Source: Balneolaceae bacterium
GTDB taxonomy: Bacteria; Bacteroidota; Rhodothermia; Balneolales; Balneolaceae
Direction of reading: 5' to 3'
Length of the DNA: 39,064 bases
Assembly: GCA_007134695.1 (NCBI GenBank)
Contig: SLKI01000086.1
Location: 1-39,064, forward strand
The translations under genes and the position numbers were made by a program. This document shows positions 24,476-34,781 of this stretch, one piece after another (within the stretch, counting starts at the first letter, position 1; each line of letters opens with the position of its first letter). The notes under the pieces are model-generated. The model searched no databases and was not told the DNA's origin. It saw only the letters and a program-made list of their open reading frames with translations.

Positions 24476-27400
24476 ATGTACATTTCAGAACTTGATCTAC
24501 ACGGCTTTAAGAGTTTCGCCCATAAAACAAAGGTCAAGTTCGACAAGGGTATCACCGCAATAGTAGGTCCCAACGGCTGCGGAAAGTCCAATATCGTGGA
24601 CGCACTAAGATGGGTGTTGGGAGAACAGCGGCCCACTCTGCTCCGCTCAACGTCGATGAGCAATGTGATCTTCAACGGCACTTCCAGCAAAAAGGCACAA
24701 GGCATGGCCGAAGTTTCCTTGACCCTGGTCAACAACCGGGGATTGCTGCCGACCGAATATAATGAGATCAATATAACCCGCAGGCTCTACCGGTCCGGGG
24801 ACAGCGAATATCTGATCAACGATACACAGTGCCGTCTGAAGGACATTATGGATCTCTTTATGGACACCGGAATGGGAGCCGATGCCTATTCAGTGATTGA
24901 GCTCAAAATGGTTGAAGAGATCCTGAATGACCGTAATAACGACCGGCGAAGACTTTTTGAAGAAGCGGCCGGTGTGACCCGCTACAAGGAGAAACGAAAA
25001 CAGACTTTCCGAAAACTCGACGAGACGCGCAAGGATCTGCAAAGAGTCGAGGATATTCTTATCGAAGTCCGTAAAAAGGTTCGCTCTCTGGAATCGCAGG
25101 CAGAAAAGGCGGAGAAAGCACGCTCGATTCGCAAGGAGCTGACCTCTCTCGATCAGGCGTATAACAGATATCTGTTCAGTAAAATTGAAGAGGAACTCGA
25201 ACCGCTGCAGCAGCGAATCTCCAACGCAGCGGAGGAGAAACAGGAGATTGAGGGGGGACTGGAAAAACTGGAAACCGGCGAAGAGAAGGCGCGGCAGGCC
25301 CTGTTGGAAAAAGAGCGTCAAGAGTCGGAAAAACGCCGTCGAAAAGTCCAGGTCGAAAACTCGATCCGGGAACTGGAAACAGGACTTCGTATCGCCCGGG
25401 AAAAAATCTCCAACGAGAAAGGTGTCATCAGGCAATATGAATCCGATATCGAGCAGAGCAACAAAGATCTCGAGGAGCTCAAAGAACTCTACGCCCGGAG
25501 CCGGAAAAAACTTGAAGCGTTCGACCAGGATCTGGAGAAATCGGATAAGAGCCTGAAGGAGTCGAAAGAGAAGTTCGCAGAAGTTCAGCAGCAGTACACC
25601 CGGCTGCGACATCAAATTTATGAGCTGGAAATCGAATCTGGTGAAACCTCCGGAAAACTGAATGATCTGAAAACCGAAGAGATTCGCCTTGAATCGAGAC
25701 TCGAGAATACCGAAGACGATTTGACGCGAATTTCGGCCGGTGTCAATGAAGCGGAAAAAATGATCCGGAATCTGGATCAAGAAGCTGATGAGGCCGAGCA
25801 AAAACTGACATCATTGAACGAAAAGAAAAGCCGGGAAAAGCAGGTGCTGAAAGAAGCGGAAGAGACCCTGCAACGACTCGAAGAAGAGAGAGAAAATCTT
25901 CGGGAGGAGATTCGAAAGCTGATGAGCCGGAATGATGCAATCGAATCGGAGCTCAGGTTGATCCGCGACCTGGCTGATTCCAAAGAGTGGTTTCCAGCCG
26001 GTGTTGCTTATCTGAAAGAACATCATGCCGGTTCTTTCGGCCGCCTGGAGGTGGTTGGCAGCGTTCTGCATACAGAGGAGGCACACGCTCCCGCCCTCGA
26101 AGCCGCTCTTGGCGAAGCGATCAACTATCTCATTGTCGATTCCATGGAAGCTGCGGTGAAAGCCGCCTCGATCTTGAAACAGGAAGAGCAGGGGCGAGTC
26201 ATGTTCATTCCGCTCGATGAGCTGAGAAATGAACAGGAAAGCCGGAAACATTCCATTTTAAATGTGGTTGATGTGGATGCCGGCTACGAAAAGGTTGCCG
26301 AATTGCTGCTCGGCAGTGTGCTTTTTGCCGAAAGCCGGGCACAGGCGCGCCGGCTGCTCGACGGCGGTGGAAGTGCCGCGGTGACCCCCGAAGGTGAACT
26401 GATTACCAGGGAGAGATTCTACAGGAGCGGCAGCCGAAGTAACCAGGCGGGTGCACGACTTGGCCTGCGCGATAAAATTGAAAAACTCGAGGAAACACTG
26501 GAGAGCTGTACAGAATCTTTGATGCAAAAAAAGAGGAATGCCGGTAAACTTGAATCCAGACGGAAGGAGCTCGACCTGGAGAGCCTGAGATCCTCTCTCG
26601 AAAAGCTCGAGGAGGAAATTCAGCAAGTTGAGCGCCAGAAGAGCCGGATAGAATCGGGAAAACAGGTCTATCGAAAACAGATAGAAGAATTTGAAGAGCG
26701 GAAAAAAACGGTATCCGATAGCGAAGACTCAGCCAGGGTTGAGCTTGAACAGCTCAAACCGCAACAGAAGGAACTCAAGGAGACTCTGGAAGAACTGAAC
26801 CGCAAACAAGCGGAAAAGAAGGAGCAGTTGCAAAAACTGGAAGAGGAGCGCTCTATTGCTCAAAATCGATATAACGATGCACGACTCAGCCACCAGGATG
26901 TCAATAACAAGGTGGAAAATCTGAGAAAAGAGGTAGATCGCACCGAATCGGGAATTACATCGGTTGAGAAACGTCTAAAGTCTCGTCATGAATTGACGGA
27001 TCAAAGCAGCGAGAAGATCGAAGAGCTGGAAAAGACGATCGACAATCACGAAAAGAAGCTCGTCAAACTGCGAGAAGAGGAGAAAGAAGCGGTCCGCGAA
27101 TTAAAAGAGGCAGAAGAAGCAAGCAGCCTCCAGCGGGGCGAAATCCAGGAGCTGGAAAAAGAGCTGAAGACACTCAGACAGCGGAAAGAGGTCAACCTTG
27201 AACTGAATCATCATCTCTCAATGGCGAGGGAAAAGCTTGAGATGCAAGCCGAGTCTGTCTCCGACCACATCTGGGAAACCTACGGATTGCTGATGAAGCA
27301 GGTCGATAAAGAACTTCCCGAAGGATTGGATGAAAAAGAGGCTAAAAAACGTATTGGAGAGCTTCGACAAAAACTGAATCGGATTGGTGACGTTAACCCT

Positions 27401-27994
27401 CTCGCGATCGAGGAATTTGAGGAGGAGAAGGAACGGCTGGAATTTCTCGAAGAGCAGACAGAGGATCTGGTCAAGGCCGAAGAACAACTGATCGAAACCA
27501 TCGAGGAGATCAATGAGGTAGCAACCGAAACGTTTAACGAAACATTCGAAAAGATCAGAGAGAACTTCAAAACTGTCTTCGAAACCCTTTTTCAGGAAGG
27601 AGATCATTGTGATCTGGTGATCGAGGAGGACTCCGAAGATCCGCTTGAAGCCAAAATCGAGATCAAGGCGAATCCGAGAGGTAAACGACCCTCAGGTATT
27701 AACCAGCTTTCCGGCGGCGAGAAAACCCTGACGGCGATCGCCCTCCTGTTCGCTATCTACCTGGTCAAACCATCCCCGTTCTGTGTTCTTGACGAAGTAG
27801 ATGCTCCGCTTGATGATGCCAACATAGAACGATTTTCGAAGATGATCCGAAATTTCAGCGAACAGACACAATTTATCCTTATCACACACAACAAAAAGAC
27901 GATGTCGAAAGCTGAAATGATGTATGGAGTGACCATGCCGGAAACCGGCGTAAGTCGACTGGTTGGCGTTCAGCTCGACGAAGTGACTACCTGA
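24476..27994 (+). CDS. smc: Chromosome segregation protein SMC
   Basis: The 1172-residue condensin ATPase organises newly replicated DNA with ScpA/ScpB. The N-terminal head carries Walker A GPNGCGKS (31-38). Two long, strongly charged coiled-coil arms run at about 165-500 and 650-1010. The hinge lies at about 505-640, with the conserved GEAINYLIVDSMEAAVKAA region. The C-terminal head has the ABC signature LSGGEK (1078-1083), Walker B FCVLDEVDAPLD (about 1102-1113, D1106/E1107) and the switch His in ITHNKKTM. All ATPase elements are intact. scpA and scpB are not in the window. It ends a plus-strand run that begins at rplM and is followed by repeat-rich DNA. Confidence 0.97.
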   Translation: MYISELDLHGFKSFAHKTKVKFDKGITAIVGPNGCGKSNIVDALRWVLGEQRPTLLRSTSMSNVIFNGTSSKKAQGMAEVSLTLVNNRGLLPTEYNEINITRRLYRSGDSEYLINDTQCRLKDIMDLFMDTGMGADAYSVIELKMVEEILNDRNNDRRRLFEEAAGVTRYKEKRKQTFRKLDETRKDLQRVEDILIEVRKKVRSLESQAEKAEKARSIRKELTSLDQAYNRYLFSKIEEELEPLQQRISNAAEEKQEIEGGLEKLETGEEKARQALLEKERQESEKRRRKVQVENSIRELETGLRIAREKISNEKGVIRQYESDIEQSNKDLEELKELYARSRKKLEAFDQDLEKSDKSLKESKEKFAEVQQQYTRLRHQIYELEIESGETSGKLNDLKTEEIRLESRLENTEDDLTRISAGVNEAEKMIRNLDQEADEAEQKLTSLNEKKSREKQVLKEAEETLQRLEEERENLREEIRKLMSRNDAIESELRLIRDLADSKEWFPAGVAYLKEHHAGSFGRLEVVGSVLHTEEAHAPALEAALGEAINYLIVDSMEAAVKAASILKQEEQGRVMFIPLDELRNEQESRKHSILNVVDVDAGYEKVAELLLGSVLFAESRAQARRLLDGGGSAAVTPEGELITRERFYRSGSRSNQAGARLGLRDKIEKLEETLESCTESLMQKKRNAGKLESRRKELDLESLRSSLEKLEEEIQQVERQKSRIESGKQVYRKQIEEFEERKKTVSDSEDSARVELEQLKPQQKELKETLEELNRKQAEKKEQLQKLEEERSIAQNRYNDARLSHQDVNNKVENLRKEVDRTESGITSVEKRLKSRHELTDQSSEKIEELEKTIDNHEKKLVKLREEEKEAVRELKEAEEASSLQRGEIQELEKELKTLRQRKEVNLELNHHLSMAREKLEMQAESVSDHIWETYGLLMKQVDKELPEGLDEKEAKKRIGELRQKLNRIGDVNPLAIEEFEEEKERLEFLEEQTEDLVKAEEQLIETIEEINEVATETFNETFEKIRENFKTVFETLFQEGDHCDLVIEEDSEDPLEAKIEIKANPRGKRPSGINQLSGGEKTLTAIALLFAIYLVKPSPFCVLDEVDAPLDDANIERFSKMIRNFSEQTQFILITHNKKTMSKAEMMYGVTMPETGVSRLVGVQLDEVTT

Positions 27995-28004
27995 ATAAGC
28001 TAAT

Positions 28005-28096
28005 AGCTGAAAGGTGAAAGCATAAAGTGAGTGCAAAGCTGAAGACTGAAGGCTGAAAGTCTACTGAGTAAATAGCTCAAAGCTGAAAGCTGAAAG
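28005..28096 (+). repeat. Degenerate AGCTGAA(AG) heptamer-type repeat tract
   Basis: Directly downstream of smc, variants of AGCTGAAAG recur (28005, about 28037, 28051, 28074, 28081, 28088). At 28074-28096 three tandem 7-bp units AGCTCAA-AGCTGAA-AGCTGAA are seen, followed by AG. The tract is non-coding. Confidence 0.8.
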
Positions 28097-28355
28097 TACG
28101 TTTGTTACCTGTGGTAATTATTTCTTGACTTCTGGATCTCGCTCAACCATGCCCCACTTCTAACCATTGGTAATTCCGTTTCTTTGACCTGTCCGGGAAG
28201 CATTTGTAGTGTGAGGTGTCTCGCAGCTCCAGAGTGAGCCGCGAAAAGAAAGCTTCACGCCTAACTGAGCCGAGCAATCCAGACTTTCGGAGCAGGGCAA
28301 AGGAGTGGCCAAAGGGACAGGGCAAAGGAGCAGGCCGTGCTTTCAGCTTTGAGCT
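28074..28355. repeat. 17-bp perfect inverted repeat flanking a non-coding block
   Basis: AGCTCAAAGCTGAAAGC at 28074-28090 is matched exactly in reverse complement at 28339-28355. The arms are 248 bp apart. The interior has no credible gene and carries a 13-bp direct repeat near its right end. The layout resembles a small non-autonomous element or an intergenic repeat, but no transposase or target-site duplication was established. It occupies most of the 417-bp smc-ispH spacer. Confidence 0.6.
28293..28330 (+). repeat. 13-bp direct repeat
   Basis: CAGGGCAAAGGAG occurs at 28293-28305 and again at 28318-28330, 25 bp apart start to start, with a related GGCCAAAGGGA between them. It lies inside the inverted-repeat-bounded block upstream of ispH. 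Confidence 0.75.
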
Positions 28356-28411
28356 TATAAGTTCGCAACGTTTTTTCGTATCTTTTTTGCAACCAGAAAA
28401 AGCCCGATTCA

Positions 28412-29668
28412 ATGGCTCGAAAAACGTTTGAAATACCCGGCAAATTCAAATCTCCGGTCATCAGGACAGTAAAAGAGGCAAACAAAGTTGTCGATCCCAG
28501 GAAGAAAGATCTGGAGCCGTCGGAGCTCGATTTCGGTCCCGTCCGGTTCCTGATTCCGAGGCATTTCGGATTCTGTTACGGAGTGGAAAATGCGATCGAG
28601 ATCGCTTATAACACAGTCGAAGATTATCCCGACCGGAATATCTATCTGCTGAGCGAGATGATCCACAATCCGACGGTCAATGAAGATCTTCAGCGCCGGG
28701 GAGTGAAATTTCTGTTCGAGACAGACGGATCGGAACGAATCTCCATCGATTCGCTTGACAAGGAAGATATCGTCATTGTTCCGGCGTTCGGAACAACGCT
28801 CGAAATCCAGCAGGAATTAAAGGATCGCGGGATCGATCCGTATCAATTCAACACAACCTGTCCGTTTGTCGAAAAGGTATGGAAACGCGGCAAGCAACTG
28901 GGCCGGAAAGGCTACAGCCTGGTTGTACACGGCAAACATCAGCATGAAGAGACGCGGGCAACTTTCTCTCACAGTGCAAGCCACTCACCGGTCGTTGTTG
29001 TATTGAACCCGGAAGAAGCAGAAGTGCTTGCCGAGATTATGACCGGAAAGAGGCCGATCGAAGATTTCCGGAAGTGGTTCGGCCATAAATCTACCGAAGG
29101 GTTCGACCCCCTGACCGACCTGGAAAATTTCGGCGTGATCAATCAGACGACGATGCTCGCGACTGAAACAGAAAAAGTGATGGAGATTCTGAAAGAGGCG
29201 GCAGCTGAACGTTTTGGCTCGGAAGAGGTTTTAAACCATTTTGCCGATACCTCCGATACGCTCTGTTATGCCACCAACGAGAATCAATCCGCCACCTATG
29301 CCCTGGCGGACGCCAAACCCGATATTTCTCTTGTCGTGGGGGGGTACAACTCGTCAAATACCATGCATTTGGTCGAAATTCTCGAGCAGCACTGCCCAAC
29401 ATACCATATCAGGGATGCCGGAGAGTTTGAATCACCCGATGAGATTCGTCACTTCAATCAGTGGGAGAAAAAAATCGAGAATTCATCGGAGTGGCTTCCC
29501 AATAGGGAGAAGAACCGTCCACTCCGGATCGCCCTCACATCAGGTGCATCCTGTCCGGATATTCTAGTCGATGAAGTGCTGAAAAAAATTCTCTCCTTTT
29601 ACCCGTCGGCCCGGACGGTTAATCAGGTTCTCAAGCCGTTTGAGGAAAAGCTCGATTTAGCCGTTTGA
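28412..29668 (+). CDS. ispH: 4-hydroxy-3-methylbut-2-enyl diphosphate reductase, long form
   Basis: IspH (LytB) reduces HMBPP to IPP and DMAPP, the last MEP-pathway step, with an iron-sulfur cluster. The three cluster cysteines are C55 (FGFCYGVENA), C150 (NTTCPFVEKVW) and C381 (SGASCPD). Substrate-binding HNP (85-87) and VHGKHQHEETRAT are present. At 418 residues it belongs to the long, plant/cyanobacteria-like branch, with about 40 extra N-terminal residues and internal insertions. The E. coli-type enzyme has about 316. The upstream spacer is the repeat block described separately. The stop codon lies within the second unit of a 25-bp tandem repeat, so the last few residues (KLDLAV) may have changed recently. 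Confidence 0.95.
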   Translation: MARKTFEIPGKFKSPVIRTVKEANKVVDPRKKDLEPSELDFGPVRFLIPRHFGFCYGVENAIEIAYNTVEDYPDRNIYLLSEMIHNPTVNEDLQRRGVKFLFETDGSERISIDSLDKEDIVIVPAFGTTLEIQQELKDRGIDPYQFNTTCPFVEKVWKRGKQLGRKGYSLVVHGKHQHEETRATFSHSASHSPVVVVLNPEEAEVLAEIMTGKRPIEDFRKWFGHKSTEGFDPLTDLENFGVINQTTMLATETEKVMEILKEAAAERFGSEEVLNHFADTSDTLCYATNENQSATYALADAKPDISLVVGGYNSSNTMHLVEILEQHCPTYHIRDAGEFESPDEIRHFNQWEKKIENSSEWLPNREKNRPLRIALTSGASCPDILVDEVLKKILSFYPSARTVNQVLKPFEEKLDLAV

Positions 29669-29735
29669 GGAAAAGCTCGACCTGAACGTTTGAAGGTAAA
29701 CTCGACCTGGACATTTGAGGGCAAGCCAAAAGTTG
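29636..29735 (+). repeat. 25-bp tandem repeat spanning the ispH stop codon
   Basis: Four consecutive 25-bp units start at 29636, 29661, 29686 and 29711. Units 1 and 2 share their first 20 bases (CCGTTTGAGGAAAAGCTCGA). Unit 3 differs at a few positions, and unit 4 keeps only about its first 17 bases recognisably. Unit 1 is coding (KPFEEKLDL of IspH), and the ispH TGA falls at the beginning of unit 2. Confidence 0.85.
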
Positions 29736-29762
29736 AAGCTTCATACTTGATTCCGGATTTCC

Positions 29763-30761
29763 TCAAGAGTTGTCGACAACTTCGAAATAGGAAACCGATC
29801 GGGGCTGGAAAGTGCGGAGCTGTACATCATAATCATCCTCAACCCGTTCGACCTCGGGAGTAACCTGGCCTGTGGTATCCTCCTCGATCGTTGCATAATC
29901 TACGTAGGCGTTAAAAGGACGTAGATTCTGAACTTCACCATACTGATCGATCGGTACAAAATAGCGAACCGTTATCGAGGATGGGCTAAATGTCACTGAG
30001 CGGCCCGGTGGTATGTTACGGACCCGAACCGGGATCCTCACCTCACCTTCTGTAAACTCTGTAATCTCATACGCGTAAGTGACCGATGAGGGCGATGCTG
30101 TAATGCCCAGCCCTTCGAGGTCCAGCCGGAGTTCAATCTGGCCGCTCTGCCAGACGTCATCAAGCTCCGCAGCGGATGTCAGAAGGCGGTCGACCCGATC
30201 GACCATGCTGGAAGCCCCGATGACAGTTACACTATCGGGTGAAAGCTCCGGTTCTCCAACCAATCCATATCGATCCCGGGTTGAAAAGTAGACATCGGCC
30301 TCCACGGGAACCCTTTTTTCCACTTTCTGCTCAAGATTCAGGATCAGATTATTCGGCTGCACCCGGGTAACCGTCACCTCAGAGATCACCGATACCTGCT
30401 GTTGAACAATATCAAAGAGGTTAACCTCCTGCTGTTCAACGTTCACCATGATAGAGGGTGGATTACTGTAGAGGGAGATCAATTTCCACCCCTCCCCGAT
30501 CAGGCCTACAGATGCCGAAGTCGGCGGATCATCAACAAGTGCCATATCCTCCGGCAGGTTCCCAATTTCGATCGGGAGGTGAATCGTGATATTGAAGTCG
30601 CGGCTCAAATTCACAATAAACCAGAGGCAGAATGCCAGGAAGAATGAGACCACGAAAACAAGCACCTTTTCCCGTGTCATATAGACTGCAGCATCGTCAT
30701 CCTGATCGGCCGCGGCTACAGGTTGTTGAGAAGACCACATCTCTTTTAATCTGTTCAACAT
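29763..30761 (-). CDS. YbbR-like (CdaR-type) domain protein
   Basis: A 332-residue protein with a short cytoplasmic N-terminus, one transmembrane helix (about 33-52) and an extracytoplasmic part made of YbbR-like beta repeats. These include LPIEIGNLPEDM, KRVPVEADVYFS and VRIPVRVRNIPPGRSV, each with the PxSVTVxG-type strand (LSPDSVTVIGAS). In Firmicutes the related CdaR regulates the c-di-AMP synthase CdaA. No cdaA is in the window, so that link is not supported here. It is the last gene of eno-recF-dciA-ybbR and overlaps dciA by 7 bp. It converges on ispH across 94 bp. Confidence 0.87.
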   Translation of the reverse strand: MLNRLKEMWSSQQPVAAADQDDDAAVYMTREKVLVFVVSFFLAFCLWFIVNLSRDFNITIHLPIEIGNLPEDMALVDDPPTSASVGLIGEGWKLISLYSNPPSIMVNVEQQEVNLFDIVQQQVSVISEVTVTRVQPNNLILNLEQKVEKRVPVEADVYFSTRDRYGLVGEPELSPDSVTVIGASSMVDRVDRLLTSAAELDDVWQSGQIELRLDLEGLGITASPSSVTYAYEITEFTEGEVRIPVRVRNIPPGRSVTFSPSSITVRYFVPIDQYGEVQNLRPFNAYVDYATIEEDTTGQVTPEVERVEDDYDVQLRTFQPRSVSYFEVVDNS

Positions 30762-31051
30762 CGTACTACGATTTCTTTGACAACTTCACTGCCCACCTTA
30801 CGGTTCAGTTTGTTTTTGATCTCATTGCGATTCAGGTGAATTTCGCTTCTCCAAGCGTCACTGACAACAATCACAATCAATTTATCCCGCTCAAACCTGA
30901 GGTCGCTGGTGGCACGGGCAACCTGCTCTCCCACCACTTCGGGCCAGACGTGAAGAATCATTCCCCGCTTGAGCTCCTTTTTACGGGGGAGCCTCTTCAT
31001 AAACTCCTTGAGAAGATTCTCGAGGGATTCCGGTTGATTTGAGTAGGCCAT
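30755..31051 (-). CDS. dciA: DUF721/DciA-type protein, candidate replicative helicase loader
   Basis: A 98-residue protein with the DUF721 core: LLKEFMKRLPRKKELKRGMILHVWPEVVGEQVARAT, then FERDKLIVIVVSDAWRSEIHLNRNEIKNKLN. In DciA this domain interacts with the replicative helicase DnaB and helps load it in bacteria that lack DnaC/DnaI. The gene starts 7 bp after recF on the minus strand and overlaps the ybbR homologue by 7 bp. A location next to recF and near dnaA fits a replication role. The family assignment rests on pattern recognition; the loader function is from the family. Confidence 0.82.
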   Translation of the reverse strand: MAYSNQPESLENLLKEFMKRLPRKKELKRGMILHVWPEVVGEQVARATSDLRFERDKLIVIVVSDAWRSEIHLNRNEIKNKLNRKVGSEVVKEIVVRC

Positions 31052-31058
31052 ATTATTC

Positions 31059-32186
31059 TTATTTTTCGATCAGCTCTCCATCTTCAAGCCGATACCAAAG
31101 CAATTCGCTTCCGGGAGTAGCACTCAACTCCCGGAATGGAGCTTCCGAAGCAGAAGTAATCAATATCTGTCCCGGATGTTTTTGCAACGTATCCAGCAGA
31201 ATCGTGGTCTTCTGCCTGTCAAGATTACCGAAAACATCATCCAAAAGCATAATCGGATCGTCCTCGAGCAGATTTGAATAATAAAAAAGTTGTGCAAGTT
31301 TTAATGCAACCGAAAAAAGTCGATGCTGGCCTTGAGAACCATAATTTCTCAATTCCATCTCGCCAAGATAAAAAACAACTTCGTCCCGATGAGGGCCGAC
31401 CAGCGTCGTCCCCCGTTCAAATTCCTTCTCCCGGCTCGATGCCAGTACTTTCTCATACTGTTGTTGTATCTGTGCCACATCCTCACCAGGTTCACAAAAA
31501 GTCTGATAGGTCAGGTCCGGTTGCAGATCGATTTCGTACAATGCTTTGAATTGATCGACAAGAAATTGCCGAAAAGCCGAGAGCACTTCATACCTGCGGG
31601 CTACAATGTTCGACCCCTCCTCAACCAGTTGAACATCCCACGGTTCCAGGAGTGACCGGAGTTGTTGCGAGGAGCCCTCAAACTCTTGGAGCAGCCTGTT
31701 TCTCTGTTTTCGAATACGCCTGTATTTCATCAATGAGTGCAAATATTTGCTGGAGATCTGCGAGATCAAACCGTCAAGAAAAGAGCGCCGCTCCGAGGGC
31801 CCTTCTGCGGTCAGTTTTCGATCTTCGGGGCTAAGCACAACAACCGGAACCATGCCGATCAAGTCAGAGATTCTATCCAGTGGACTATCATTTACAAAAA
31901 TCCGTTTCCCCTCTCCTCTCGAATAGAGGCAACTGACCCGAAATTCCGACCGAATCTCTCCTTTGAAATCTCCATCAATCCGGAATTCACTCTCACCTTC
32001 CGAGACGACATATCGGTCGCTCGAGGAAACAAAACTTCGGCTCATGCAGAGATAATGGACCGCATCCATCAAATTGGTCTTCCCGGCACCGTTCGGCCCG
32101 GTGATCAGATTCAGATGCGGGCTCCAGGTTACATCCCGTGCCCTGTGGTTTCTGAAATGATGAGTTGACAGGCGGGTAATGTGCAT
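31059..32186 (-). CDS. recF: DNA replication and repair protein RecF
   Basis: RecF is an SMC-like ATPase that helps load RecA at gaps on the lagging strand or at stalled forks. The 375-residue protein has Walker A GPNGAGKTN (30-38), the ABC-type signature region YGSQGQHRLFSVALKLAQL and Walker B PIMLLDDVFGNLD. It starts 3 bp after the eno stop and precedes dciA by 7 bp. recF commonly sits in dnaA-dnaN-recF. Here it is about 4.5 kb from dnaA, on the opposite strand, and no dnaN is visible. Confidence 0.95.
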   Translation of the reverse strand: MHITRLSTHHFRNHRARDVTWSPHLNLITGPNGAGKTNLMDAVHYLCMSRSFVSSSDRYVVSEGESEFRIDGDFKGEIRSEFRVSCLYSRGEGKRIFVNDSPLDRISDLIGMVPVVVLSPEDRKLTAEGPSERRSFLDGLISQISSKYLHSLMKYRRIRKQRNRLLQEFEGSSQQLRSLLEPWDVQLVEEGSNIVARRYEVLSAFRQFLVDQFKALYEIDLQPDLTYQTFCEPGEDVAQIQQQYEKVLASSREKEFERGTTLVGPHRDEVVFYLGEMELRNYGSQGQHRLFSVALKLAQLFYYSNLLEDDPIMLLDDVFGNLDRQKTTILLDTLQKHPGQILITSASEAPFRELSATPGSELLWYRLEDGELIEK

Positions 32187-32189
32187 GGG

Positions 32190-33536
<1,347 letters not shown>

Positions 33537-34349
33537 TTACCACATTGTTCCGAAAACAAAACTGATCTGAGGAGTACCGAAAAACTTTTGTGCTTCAAAA
33601 AAGGGTTCAGTCACAAATTCGAAAAATCCATCATCAGTTTCCCGAATTCCAATCGGCTGCCTGGGCTGCATCAGCTGAATTCCGTCGTCGAAATAGTAGA
33701 AGAGATACCCGAACCGCACCGTGTTGAGATTTGCAAAATTATCTCCAAAATCGAGGCTGATGCTGAACTCACCACCAAATCCAAGGTGCCACTCCCCATC
33801 GTCCATGCCGCTGAAGATATCATTAATCGGATCGACTCGGTTGATCTCCGGAAAATTTTCCCGAAATCCGTTGTTGAACCGGTCCTCAAAGTAGGGATAG
33901 GAAAACGCAAAAACGGGCCCGACACTCCCTCCAACATAGATTCTGTAATTATCGTCAATGGCGTTTGAAAAAATTCTGTGTCGAATTCCTGCTGTGATGG
34001 GAAAAGCGAGTGCTCGCTGATATTTGTTCGGAATAATCTGCTGTCCGAAGAAAAAATCGGTGAATGTCTGCTCACTCACGTCTCGCAAACCGGTGATTCG
34101 GGCCGTAAAGGTCAGATCAATTTTTGGAGTGAGAAGACGTCGGTACTCTCCACCGAGTCCGAAACCGAAATTATTGGTAATGATATCGAATGCGATTCCA
34201 TTTCTGAAATCTTCATCCAACGGAGATCTGGGCTGGTCGGCTGGCCGTATCTGCGGTTCCTGCACCTGGGCTGTTGTTTCAGCGGGCTGTAAAGCGGTCA
34301 TTAGCAATAGTGAAGCCAGGATGGGGACAAGGGATCTACATTTAGTCAT
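33537..34349 (-). CDS. Secreted outer-membrane beta-barrel-like protein
   Basis: A 270-residue protein with a signal peptide (about 1-27, cleavage near TTA|Q). The rest consists of amphipathic strands with many Phe, Tyr and Gly, for example NNFGFGLGGEYRRLL, DLTFTARITGLRD and NTVRFGYLFYYFDDG. It ends in a strand finishing with Trp (QISFVFGTMW), the usual outer-membrane beta-barrel C-terminal signal. The family is not recognised beyond this architecture. It lies 51 bp upstream of eno on the same strand and could share its transcript. Confidence 0.78.
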   Translation of the reverse strand: MTKCRSLVPILASLLLMTALQPAETTAQVQEPQIRPADQPRSPLDEDFRNGIAFDIITNNFGFGLGGEYRRLLTPKIDLTFTARITGLRDVSEQTFTDFFFGQQIIPNKYQRALAFPITAGIRHRIFSNAIDDNYRIYVGGSVGPVFAFSYPYFEDRFNNGFRENFPEINRVDPINDIFSGMDDGEWHLGFGGEFSISLDFGDNFANLNTVRFGYLFYYFDDGIQLMQPRQPIGIRETDDGFFEFVTEPFFEAQKFFGTPQISFVFGTMW

Positions 34350-34781
34350 GGCATCTGAATTTCAAGTCCTGTTTAAATTTCAGGTCGTGTTTCGATTCAA
34401 TGTGTCCAGCGCTGTCTTGATGAATTCTTGTCGACCTGCCGGTTTGAGAGCGCATTAAACTCACTCTGAAACAGTAACGCAAGGATCGAACCTCCATTGT
34501 ACAGTGAATCAAAGTGATTTTCGGTGATTTTTCTCCTTGTACAACACAGAGCCGGCTTTGTGTAATATCGGCCTGCACACTGTTATGAAACAAGTTTTTC
34601 TATCAAACTTAAATATATCACTTCAAAACAATAAGATACATTCAGAAAACAGGAAGAGCTCCCTCTGAAAATAAACAAGATCCCGCTTCATTTTTCATCT
34701 ATTTGCTTCTTGTTAAATTTAGCTTTTTATTCCTGCTGATTATCGGCCATACCATGGAATAAATCCGCATGCTATTTTTAT
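34350..34781. other. 432-bp intergenic region between divergent genes
   Basis: No convincing gene. It should carry the promoter of the beta-barrel gene (minus) and of the small plus-strand gene at 34782. The right half (about 34590-34780) is AT-rich. TTGTACA (34497-34503) and TTGTACAA (34537-34544) occur 40 bp apart. They are the only repeated motif I noticed and could equally be chance. Confidence 0.5.

Noticed and set aside
24890-25801. Phe/Leu-rich 303-codon frame antisense to smc
   Set aside because: It is the mirror of Glu/Lys-rich coiled-coil codons in smc; the hydrophobic composition is an artefact of the complement.
28143-28431. Short open frames on both strands in the smc-ispH spacer
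   Set aside because: They overlap each other and the inverted-repeat block, have no ribosome-binding site, and show low-complexity or repeat-derived peptides.
34497-34544. TTGTACA / TTGTACAA pair as a possible operator
   Set aside because: Two short, self-complementary hexamer-like words 40 bp apart are not enough to claim a binding site.
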